In this document: positions 35,119 through 42,451 of the stretch, in pieces
Numbering within the stretch: the first letter of the stretch is position 1
Layout of the letters: every line of letters begins with the position of its first letter
Program-made: the position numbers and the translations under genes
DNA from: an uncultured Gammaproteobacteria bacterium
GTDB taxonomy: Bacteria; Pseudomonadota; Gammaproteobacteria; HK1
Length of the DNA stretch: 64,000 nucleotides
Reading direction: 5' to 3'
Assembly (NCBI GenBank): GCA_947258715.1
Contig: CAMYJH010000014.1
Coordinates: 215,965 to 279,964, forward strand
Notes under the pieces: generated by a model
The model's database searches: none
The model's input: the letters and a program-made list of their open reading frames with translations, nothing else
Told to the model about the DNA's origin: nothing

Positions 35119-37824
35119 ATGAGTGTCCGCAATCTCGAAAGCCTGTTCGAGCCCCGTTCGGTGGCCCTGATCGGCGCATCCTCCCGGCCCGGAAGCGTGG
35201 GGGCTACCGTGATGCGCAACCTGCTTGCCGGCGGATTCACGCACCCGGTGTATCCGGTCAACCCGAAATACCGCACCGTGGCCGAGCTCAAGGCGTATTC
35301 GAAAGTAGAGGCGCTGCCGCAGGTCCCGGATCTGGCGGTCATCTGCACACCGCCGCGGACGGTTCCCGGTCTCATAGATGAGTTAGGAAGGTTCGGCAAC
35401 AAAGCGGCCATCGTTCTTACCGCAGGTATGGCGGCGGAGCCCGATGCCGATGGTCACACCCTGCAGCAGGCGATGCTCGATGCGGCACGTCCGTACCTGC
35501 TGAGGGTCCTTGGACCGAACTGCATAGGCCTGATGATTCCGGGCATCGGCCTCAACGCCAGTTTCGCCCATGAAGGGCCTTTGCCCGGCAAGCTTGCTTT
35601 CGTCACTCAGTCCGGTGCGCTGGCGACCGCGGTACTCGACTGGTCGAAATCGCGTGGCATCGGCTTTTCTCATTTCGTCTCCCTGGGCGACAGTGCCGAC
35701 GTGGACTTCGGCGATGTTCTCGATTACCTGGGTGGCCAACCCGGCACTCGCGGGATCCTGTTGTACATCGAGGCGATCAGGCATGCCCGCAAGTTCATGT
35801 CTGCGGCACGAGCGGCGGCGCGGAACAAGCCGGTTGTGGTGATCAAGGCGGGCCGGGTTGCCGAGAGCGCGAAAGCCGCGGCTTCCCATACCGGGGCGCT
35901 GGCCGGAGCGGACGACGTTTACGATGCGGCCATTCGGCGGGCCGGCATGTTACGGGTGAACACCATCGAAGACCTGTTCGACGCGGTGGAAACCCTGGCA
36001 AGGGTTCCATCCATCGATGGTGATCGCCTGACGATACTTACCAACGGCGGCGGCCCCGGCGTCATGGCCACCGATGCGCTGGTGCGCGCCGGCGGCAAGC
36101 TGGCCATCCCCAGCGCGGACACGATCGGGAAACTTGATCAGATGCTTCCTCGCAACTGGTCCCGGGGCAATCCCATCGACATCATCGGCGACGCGTCGGC
36201 CGAGCGTTACCTGGCGTCGCTCGACATTCTTATTAAGGCTGCGGAGACGGGCGCTCTGCTCGTCCTGCACGCCCCCACCGCGCTCGGATCCAGTGCCGAG
36301 ATCGCCGCCAGCATCGCCCCAGCCATGGCAAAAAAGAATCGGCCCGCATTTAGCTGCTGGCTCGGCGGTGACAGCACCCGCCAGGCCAAGCAGATTTTCT
36401 ACCAGCATGGTCTGGCCACGTACGACACCCCAGAGGATGCGGTCAACGCCTTCATGCAGCTCGTGGACTATCGCCGCAACCAGACCATGCTCGGCGAAAC
36501 GCCGCCCTCGCTGCCCGACGACTTCAGCCCTCAAGCAGAGCAGGCGAGAACAGTGATCGAGAATGCGCTGGGCGAGGGACGGGGGATGCTATCGGAGCCG
36601 GAAGCGAAGGCGGTTCTAGCCGCGTACGAGATCCCGGTCGTCGAAACCATCGTTGCGTCGAATCCGGCGGAGGCTGTTGCCGCGGCCGGGTCCCTCGGCC
36701 TTCCGGTAGCGGTAAAAATCCTGTCGCGGCAAATCTCGCACAAATCGGATGTAGGCGGAGTCATGCTCGACGTGGAGACGCTCGAAGAAGTGGACGCCGT
36801 GTGCACGCAGATGATCGGGCGGGCAAAAAAGCTGATCCCGGAAGCAGAAATCGACGGCTTCACGGTTCAAAAGATGGTGCGAAGGTCGGGCGCGCGCGAG
36901 CTCATCATAGGGGCCGCCACCGACCCGGTGTTCGGCCCCGTCATTCTTTTCGGCCAGGGGGGAATCGCGGTAGAGATTATTGCCGACCGCGCAATCGCGC
37001 TGCCGCCGTTGAATCTTTCGTTGGCGCGGGACCTCGTATCCCGGACCCGGGTATCACGCTTGCTCGCAAGCTACCGAAACCTGCCGCCGGCGGATATGGA
37101 CGCGATCTGCCTTACGCTGGTCAAGGTCTCGCAGCTCATCGCCGATTTCCCGCAAGTGCTCGAGCTCGATATCAACCCGCTTTTTGCCGATGCCGACGGC
37201 GTGATTGCTATCGACGCACGTATCGGCGTGCGCGCCGCCAGCCAGCCCGGAACGGATCGTTTTGCCATTCGCCCCTATCCCCTCGAACTCGAGCAGCGGA
37301 TCGAATTTGACGGGCGCGAAATTCTTGTCAGACCGATTCGGCCTGAAGACGAACCGATGCATCAGGTTTTTTTCACCCGGCTCTCTCGGGAAGACATCCG
37401 TTTTCGATTTTTCGGTGTCGTGAAAGCGCTGGATCACTCCCAAATCGCGCGATATACGCAGATAGATTACGACAGGGAAATGGCCTTTATTGCCATCGAC
37501 AAGAAAATCGATGGAACGCCGGAAACGCTGGGCGTCGTCCGGGCGATAACCGATCCCGACAACCTACGCGCGGAGTTCGCGATTGTTGTCCGATCGGATA
37601 TGCAGGGCAAAGGCTTGGGCCGAATCCTGATCAACAAGATCATTGACTATTGCCGAGATCGCGGCACCGGCAGCCTGGTTGGAGAAGTACTCGCAAATAA
37701 CGAGCGAATGCTCGCGCTCGCCCGTGAGGTAGGATTCAAGGTGCGGAGAAAAGAGCTGAGTATAGATTCGGTCGTACTCGAGCTGCAGCAAGAACCGAAT
37801 TTCAGGGACATTCAGAGTTCGTAA
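35119..37824 (+). CDS. NDP-forming acyl-CoA synthetase fused to GNAT (PatZ/Pat-like)
   Basis: This 901-residue fusion has a CoA-binding domain at the start (RSVALIGASSRPGSVG) and succinyl-CoA-ligase-like domains with the conserved His in AASHTGALAG. An ATP-grasp domain (LPVAVKILSRQISHKSDVGG) follows, then a C-terminal GNAT acetyltransferase with the acetyl-CoA loop VRSDMQGKGLGRIL. E. coli PatZ and Salmonella Pat share this layout and acetylate protein lysines; here the ligase His is present, so synthetase activity is also possible. The last six residues (RDIQSS) and the stop come from the REP that starts the mobile element at 37804, showing 3'-end capture. Confidence 0.85.
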   Translation: MSVRNLESLFEPRSVALIGASSRPGSVGATVMRNLLAGGFTHPVYPVNPKYRTVAELKAYSKVEALPQVPDLAVICTPPRTVPGLIDELGRFGNKAAIVLTAGMAAEPDADGHTLQQAMLDAARPYLLRVLGPNCIGLMIPGIGLNASFAHEGPLPGKLAFVTQSGALATAVLDWSKSRGIGFSHFVSLGDSADVDFGDVLDYLGGQPGTRGILLYIEAIRHARKFMSAARAAARNKPVVVIKAGRVAESAKAAASHTGALAGADDVYDAAIRRAGMLRVNTIEDLFDAVETLARVPSIDGDRLTILTNGGGPGVMATDALVRAGGKLAIPSADTIGKLDQMLPRNWSRGNPIDIIGDASAERYLASLDILIKAAETGALLVLHAPTALGSSAEIAASIAPAMAKKNRPAFSCWLGGDSTRQAKQIFYQHGLATYDTPEDAVNAFMQLVDYRRNQTMLGETPPSLPDDFSPQAEQARTVIENALGEGRGMLSEPEAKAVLAAYEIPVVETIVASNPAEAVAAAGSLGLPVAVKILSRQISHKSDVGGVMLDVETLEEVDAVCTQMIGRAKKLIPEAEIDGFTVQKMVRRSGARELIIGAATDPVFGPVILFGQGGIAVEIIADRAIALPPLNLSLARDLVSRTRVSRLLASYRNLPPADMDAICLTLVKVSQLIADFPQVLELDINPLFADADGVIAIDARIGVRAASQPGTDRFAIRPYPLELEQRIEFDGREILVRPIRPEDEPMHQVFFTRLSREDIRFRFFGVVKALDHSQIARYTQIDYDREMAFIAIDKKIDGTPETLGVVRAITDPDNLRAEFAIVVRSDMQGKGLGRILINKIIDYCRDRGTGSLVGEVLANNERMLALAREVGFKVRRKELSIDSVVLELQQEPNFRDIQSS

Positions 37825-38602
37825 GCTGTTGATTTTGGGTTACACGAACCCATTGATCTCAGCCCGGCGCCCGGTCGGTTTGAGTGAAGATTCCAAGTGG
37901 AGGTCTTGCGCCGTCATCCGCACCCAGGCCTCGTCACCGAAGGGCCGCTCGCGATTGACGCTCGATCGAAGCACATCCAGTTCGGCCTCCTCCTGTGGCC
38001 GATTCACCCAGGCCACCCAGTCCTTCGGGCGATCCAGCGGGCCATCCAATGGCAGCTCTTTTTCATCTGTGCGCAGACTCGACCACGGCCAGGCTTCAGC
38101 CCGATCCACCAGATTCGCCCGCAGGGCGTTGCGCTCCACGTAACGCAGCACCGCCAGCAGATGTCCGTCATGCTGAATCGGGAAGCCTTTGAATCGCCCT
38201 TGCCAGATGTGACCGTATGTTTCGTAACGCCTGCGGTGTGACTGAACGTGACTTGTCATCCAGCGATGCATGAAGCGGCCCAGATCGCCGTCTTGGTGCG
38301 GCCAAAGAACAAAATGGAAGTGGTTGGGCATGATGCACCACCCGACCAGGCGCATGCTGATGCTTTTCTGGACGCGCGCGAATTGATTCAGAAAGCGCGC
38401 GTAATCCTTGTCATGGTGAAACACTCGAGCGCGAGCGTTGCCGCGATTAATGACGTGGTAGCAGATCCCACCTATCGATGCGCGAGCCGTCCTTGGCATG
38501 CGGATAACCCTAAATTGTCTACGCGTCGGTTGGAATAGGCGCGGCCGAACTGTTAGAGATGTGTAACCCCCAATCAATCACTTACGAACTCTGAATGTCC
38601 CT
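37804..38602. mobile_element. 799-bp RAYT element bounded by inverted REPs
   Basis: The left end (37804) reads AGGGACATTCAGAGTTCG and onward; the right end (to 38602) is its exact inverse, CGAACTCTGAATGTCCCT. Between them lies a single transposase gene. The same termini, brought together over 93-110 bp, make up the REPINs at 27590, 29303, 39507, 58228 and 59518. This is therefore the likely autonomous parent of the non-autonomous repeats. No target duplication is evident. Confidence 0.82.
37840..38499 (-). CDS. REP-associated tyrosine transposase (RAYT, Y1_Tnp)
   Basis: This 219-residue protein starts MPRTARASIGGICYHVINRG, the standard RAYT opening. It carries the HUH metal motif as H60-F-H62 (MPNHFHFVLWP), the WQGRFKGFPI segment, and Y120 in LRYVERNALRA as the likely catalytic Tyr. 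RAYTs cut single-stranded REP DNA and are thought to spread or maintain REP/REPIN repeats. A longer frame to 38577 would start inside the element's right REP and is less likely. No frameshift or missing catalytic residue is seen, so the enzyme may be active. Confidence 0.88.
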   Translation of the reverse strand: MPRTARASIGGICYHVINRGNARARVFHHDKDYARFLNQFARVQKSISMRLVGWCIMPNHFHFVLWPHQDGDLGRFMHRWMTSHVQSHRRRYETYGHIWQGRFKGFPIQHDGHLLAVLRYVERNALRANLVDRAEAWPWSSLRTDEKELPLDGPLDRPKDWVAWVNRPQEEAELDVLRSSVNRERPFGDEAWVRMTAQDLHLESSLKPTGRRAEINGFV

Positions 38603-39490
38603 GATTTCTAGCTGGACGGCGCGCGGCTGTACCAGGGCAAGCCCGCCGAGCATCATTATCAGCGCCATCCACACCCAGCTGGAATAGCTTTCGCTCAGGA
38701 TAAGGGCGCTCAAGAAAACGCCGGCCAGCGTCACCACGTAAGAGACTTGACTGGAGAACACGGGTCCGGCCACGCCCACCAGCCAGATATAACCGCTGTA
38801 GGCGGCCACATGGAAGAGCGAAGTGAAAAGCAGCGCCCACTCCGGCGCACCCCACGGCGCGGACAGATCCACCCAGGTGCCGGTGGCGAGCGCGAAAGGT
38901 GCAGCGATGAAGGTGCCGAGCACCGAAGCCCCGAGCAGCGTGGTCACCGCGTCCACGTCGCGGGGCGCACGCGCGGCGATGTAGTTCCCTTCGGCGCCGT
39001 AACAAAGCGGCGCTATCAGCGCTACCAGAACAAAAATTGCCTTGTCCGGCTCGGGCAGGCTGGTCTCCGGCAGGATCAGAACCGACACCGCGACGGCGCC
39101 GAGCAGCACGCCGATGAGGCGGATCAGGGAAAATCGTTCGATACGCAGCGTATTCGCAATCGCCAGCGAAAACATCGGCACCGAGGCGATAATAATCGCC
39201 ATCACCCCGCCCGGAAGCCTTGCCGCGGCGAAATAGGAAAAGCTGTTGGGAAAAATCGTTCCGATCAATCCGATGACCAGAAAGTAAACCAGCTTACGAC
39301 GGTCGAGCGTAAGCGCTACCCGGCGCCGCAGGTTAATGCAGGCGAGAACGATGGACGAGAACAACAGCTGCCAGAAAATGAGCCCCGGCGGCTGATGTCC
39401 CGAGGACACCGCAATCTTGGTCAACGGAATGGTCGATCCCCAGGTCAGCCCTATGGCGAACAGCGCCAATGCCGTAGAAAGTCGACTCAT
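38582..39490 (-). CDS. EamA-family (DMT superfamily) transporter
   Basis: This protein of about 302 residues has ten membrane helices in two EamA repeats. It contains IGLTWGSTIPLTKIA in helix 1, IFPNSFSYFAAARLPGGVMAI mid-first repeat, and SYVVTLAGVFLSALILSESYS near the end. Such carriers export amino acids, metabolites or amines. The start is at MSRLSTALALFA. The C-terminal RDIQSS and stop come from the REP at 38582-38602, and a REPIN separates it from the upstream Rieske gene. Orientation and context suggest it belongs to the N-methyl amine cluster; this is inference. Confidence 0.8.
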   Translation of the reverse strand: MSRLSTALALFAIGLTWGSTIPLTKIAVSSGHQPPGLIFWQLLFSSIVLACINLRRRVALTLDRRKLVYFLVIGLIGTIFPNSFSYFAAARLPGGVMAIIIASVPMFSLAIANTLRIERFSLIRLIGVLLGAVAVSVLILPETSLPEPDKAIFVLVALIAPLCYGAEGNYIAARAPRDVDAVTTLLGASVLGTFIAAPFALATGTWVDLSAPWGAPEWALLFTSLFHVAAYSGYIWLVGVAGPVFSSQVSYVVTLAGVFLSALILSESYSSWVWMALIMMLGGLALVQPRAVQLEIRDIQSS

Positions 39491-39506
39491 GGGGCGTGAG
39501 CTAGGT

Positions 39507-39614
39507 GGGGACATTCAGAGTTCGTAAGTTATTGATTTTCAGATTCACCGTGGTGATGTCTTTCAGATGTTCGTCAAATAGAAAATCAATAACTTACGAA
39601 CTCTGAATGTCCCT
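39507..39614. repeat. REPIN (108 bp) between Rieske and EamA genes
   Basis: Perfect arms of at least 30 bp: ACATTCAGAGTTCGTAAG then TTATTGATTTTC on the left, mirrored on the right. The interior AGATTCACCGTGGTGATGTC and TTCGTCAAATAG are shared with 58228 and, inverted, with 59518. It begins 16 bases upstream of the EamA start and ends 2 bases after the Rieske stop. Confidence 0.92.
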
Positions 39615-39616
39615 GA

Positions 39617-40696
39617 TCACAGTGCTTCGGTGAGCCAGGCGTAGAGGGCCTTGATGGAGTGTTCGCTGTTGACGCCGCCTTGGGGATTGATGATGAGCGG
39701 GCCCGGACGATAGCCGCCACTTTCCAGACCGCGCTGCACCGATTCGACCAGGCGCACGTCCTCGGCGACGGTGGTGTTCAAGTCCTGCTCGGCGAGCCGC
39801 AAGAGGGTGCCCGATTCCACGCCATCTACGGCGAACCACTGGCGAACGACTTGGGTCGAGCGATGGTTGGTGGCCCGCCAGTGATAGGTGTTGAGCACGT
39901 TGCCGGGATAGATCTGGAAAGAAAAGTGCGGCCACAGGAACCACGAGGTGTAATCGAGCGCGCGCGGGTGCGAGTCTGGATCAACGGCATAGCTCAACGC
40001 GTCCGGGGTCACCGATCGGGTGACGTGGCGCAGGCAATATCCCTGCGGCACGATGTCATAGCTGTCGGCGTCCACCACGCCGTCGGCGAAAGTGGGATGG
40101 TTTCGCCGGCAGTGATAGCACTCGCTGTAATTCTCCACCGACACCTTCCAGTTGCACTGCTCCTCCACCTGGCGGCTGTAAACGGGTTTGAGGCGGTCCA
40201 GATGCGGCAGGAATTCCTCGAGCCCCGAGGCAAGCCCCGGGTACCATGCGTCCATCGGCTCGGCGTTCTGATCCAGGTTGACGAAGATGAAGCCACCCAA
40301 AACCTCCGAGCGCGCCGGCGTCAAGCAGATGCTGCTCAAGTCGAAGCCCGGAACCTTATCCGCACCTGGCGCGCCTCGCAGGTGGCCGTCGAGCTCGTAG
40401 CTCCAGGCGTGATACGGGCACACCAGAACGCGCTTGTTGCCGCTGCCCTCCACCAGCTGATGAGCGCGGTGCCTGCACACGTTGTAAAAGGCGCGGATCG
40501 TCTCCTCGCGGTCCTTGACGCAGAACAGACTGCGTCCGTGCAGCTCGAAGGCGAAGTAGTCGCCCGGATCGTTGAGCTGCGACGCGTGTCCCGCGTACTG
40601 CCAGGTGCGCCGAAAAATACGCTCCTGCTCGCGCTGAAACTGCGCCGGATCGGTGTAGTGCGCGGCGTCGAGGGCGTGGGGGAGATCGGTTTTCAT
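39617..40696 (-). CDS. Rieske non-heme iron oxygenase, alpha subunit (betaine-demethylase type)
   Basis: This 359-residue protein binds a Rieske cluster through C74/H76 and C93/H96 (CRHRAH, CPYHAW) and mononuclear iron in NYSECYHCRRNH (N189, E192, H195, H200). The E in place of the usual bridging Asp, and the CYHC form, recall the quaternary-amine demethylases GbcA, stachydrine demethylase and CntA, which oxidise an N-methyl group to formaldehyde. No reductase partner is in the window. Its ATG overlaps the stop of the RpiR regulator. The substrate is inferred to be a betaine-like compound. Confidence 0.82.
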   Translation of the reverse strand: MKTDLPHALDAAHYTDPAQFQREQERIFRRTWQYAGHASQLNDPGDYFAFELHGRSLFCVKDREETIRAFYNVCRHRAHQLVEGSGNKRVLVCPYHAWSYELDGHLRGAPGADKVPGFDLSSICLTPARSEVLGGFIFVNLDQNAEPMDAWYPGLASGLEEFLPHLDRLKPVYSRQVEEQCNWKVSVENYSECYHCRRNHPTFADGVVDADSYDIVPQGYCLRHVTRSVTPDALSYAVDPDSHPRALDYTSWFLWPHFSFQIYPGNVLNTYHWRATNHRSTQVVRQWFAVDGVESGTLLRLAEQDLNTTVAEDVRLVESVQRGLESGGYRPGPLIINPQGGVNSEHSIKALYAWLTEAL

Positions 40697-41604
40697 CGCC
40701 CTGCATCCTCGTCCCAGTAGACGCCGATTTCATGCCGGTGGCGGTGAAAGCGCTCGATGCTGGCGACCACCTCGTCAGGCGCGTCGGCGATGACGAAGGC
40801 CATCAGGGTCTCGAACAGCGCGGCGAGGGCCACCGTCGAGGTGAAAAACTGCGCCGACTCCGTCGGCACGCAGAACACCTGCCGGGCATCGCGCGCGATG
40901 GGGGAGGCGACGCTGTCGGTGATCGCAATGATAGACACCTTCTGCTCGAGTGCCGCCTGAACCGCCTGGATCACTTCGGTGCGATAGGGCTGAAAGGTTA
41001 CCGCCAGCAGCAGGTCGCCGGGACCGGCCCGAACCAGGTCGTCCACCGGCAGGCTGCCGTTCTTGGGGATCGCCACCACCGATTCCAGCGCCATGCCGGC
41101 GAGATAGGCAAAGTTGCGCACCACCGAGTGCGCAATGCCGACGCCGAGCACGTATGTAGTGCGCGCCTGGACGATGCGATCCGCCGCCGCCTTCAGCGCA
41201 TCTGCGGTGATGCCGGCGTAGAGCGCCTCGATGTTGGACAGCGCACCGCTTGCCATCTCGATCAACAGCTCTCCGTGGCGCCCGCCGCGGGCGATGGACT
41301 GCAGCCAGCGCGCGCGGTCGGGAAAGTCCTGCCGGCCCTCGCGGATCACTTCGCGAAACGGCTCGCGAAAACCGTCGTACCCCTCGAATCCCACCGCACG
41401 CGCCATGCGCACCAGGGTATTGGGCTTCACCCCGGCGGCATCGGCCAGCTCGCTGATGGAGCTGATGCCCACCTCGCGCGGGTTGTCGAGCACGTAGCGC
41501 GCCGCCTTGCGCAGCTGCGGGCTCATTTCCGGCAGCCCGTCCAGCAGACGGCCGAGCACCTCGGGCGGGGCGGAGGCGGCGATGTTTACGGCTTGTGGTG
41601 TCAT
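40693..41604 (-). CDS. RpiR/MurR-family transcriptional regulator
   Basis: This 303-residue protein has an N-terminal HTH_6 domain (ISSISELADAAGVKPNTLVR) and a C-terminal SIS domain (TYVLGVGIAHSVVRNFAYLAG to SIIAITDSVASPIA). SIS domains in this family bind phosphosugars, but many RpiR regulators beside amine or amino-acid genes respond to pathway metabolites. The start at MTPQAVN is preferred over a much longer frame. It overlaps the Rieske gene by 4 bases and follows the racemase gene by about 20 bases, so it is in the operon it probably controls. A dyad at 42430 is a candidate operator. Confidence 0.87.
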   Translation of the reverse strand: MTPQAVNIAASAPPEVLGRLLDGLPEMSPQLRKAARYVLDNPREVGISSISELADAAGVKPNTLVRMARAVGFEGYDGFREPFREVIREGRQDFPDRARWLQSIARGGRHGELLIEMASGALSNIEALYAGITADALKAAADRIVQARTTYVLGVGIAHSVVRNFAYLAGMALESVVAIPKNGSLPVDDLVRAGPGDLLLAVTFQPYRTEVIQAVQAALEQKVSIIAITDSVASPIARDARQVFCVPTESAQFFTSTVALAALFETLMAFVIADAPDEVVASIERFHRHRHEIGVYWDEDAGR

Positions 41605-41623
41605 GACGAATGTTTCGGCGCGA

Positions 41624-42355
41624 TCAGTAGATGCCTTGAAAACGCTTTCTAACCAGACCCGAGAAAACGTAGTCCGCCATGGTGGTGTAGTCGAACACCG
41701 GCAGCCCCGTCGCCTCCTGCACTGCGGCGGCATAGGGCGGCAGGTCGGTGCACTCGAAAACGATTGCCTTGACGCCTTCGTCAGCGGCGAGCGCCCGGGC
41801 GGTCTCGACCACCTCGGCTTCGACACCATCGAAATCCAGCTCTCCTTTCTCGGCGTGGATGGCGGAGTGGAAGCAGGGCTTGTCTTCCAGCCCGGCGACG
41901 GCCAGCGGGATGTTGGCACCGCCGGTGGCGACGCGCAGATGCTCCGCCGTCAGCGTCTTGCTCGACGCGGTCACGATGCCGATTTTCTCGCCCGGCTTTA
42001 ACAGCCGCGAGATGACGGGCAGCTGCAGCAGGCTCGACATGAAGACCGGCACCGGCAGCTCGCGGGCCATGTCGTCCTGGAACAGGATCATGAAGCCGCA
42101 ATTGCCGCTCACCGCCTTGACCCCGTCGCGCACCAGCTTGCGGCCCGCATCCAGCAGCGGTTCGAGCAGCGTGCGGTCGGGGTTGAATACCACCCGATCC
42201 ATGGTGGCGTTACGGACCACCTGATAACGGACTGGGTAACGGAAAGTGGACGCGTTCCCCGGCGAGCCCGGTGGAAAGGGCATGAAGGTCTGCATCATGA
42301 TGATGCCGATGGCCTCGCCGTAAGTGACCTGGCCCCGGCGCGCTGCATAGATCAA
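41624..42355 (-). CDS. Asp/Glu/hydantoin racemase-family protein
   Basis: This protein of about 243 residues has the pseudo-symmetric racemase pattern with two Cys-centred motifs: AVSGNCGFMILFQ in the first half and AIVFECTDLPPYAAAV in the second. Both Cys are present, as needed for two-base racemisation or isomerisation. The frame is open to 42478, but that would cross an AT-rich promoter. TTG 42355 with GGGAGG 8 bases upstream gives the family's usual N-terminus (TYGEAIGIIMMQTF). It is first in the leftward operon. It may epimerise an intermediate or act as a maleate-isomerase-like enzyme; the substrate is unknown. Confidence 0.75.
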   Translation of the reverse strand: MIYAARRGQVTYGEAIGIIMMQTFMPFPPGSPGNASTFRYPVRYQVVRNATMDRVVFNPDRTLLEPLLDAGRKLVRDGVKAVSGNCGFMILFQDDMARELPVPVFMSSLLQLPVISRLLKPGEKIGIVTASSKTLTAEHLRVATGGANIPLAVAGLEDKPCFHSAIHAEKGELDFDGVEAEVVETARALAADEGVKAIVFECTDLPPYAAAVQEATGLPVFDYTTMADYVFSGLVRKRFQGIY

Positions 42356-42429
42356 CGGCTGTACCTCCCGCCCCTTCGACGCCGCTTTGGATACCGCATT
42401 TGGTAAAATCTGTTGTTTCACATTAAATA

Positions 42430-42447
42430 ATGGTAAATACTTACCAT
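42430..42447. promoter_or_regulatory. dyad operator candidate between the divergent arms
   Basis: ATGGTAA-ATAC-TTACCAT is a perfect 7-bp inverted repeat in an AT-rich stretch (42395-42450) between the leftward racemase operon and the rightward flavoprotein gene. A half-like TTGGTAAAAT lies at 42400. It is well placed for the RpiR-type regulator to control both directions. Confidence 0.6.
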
Positions 42448-42451
42448 CTAG

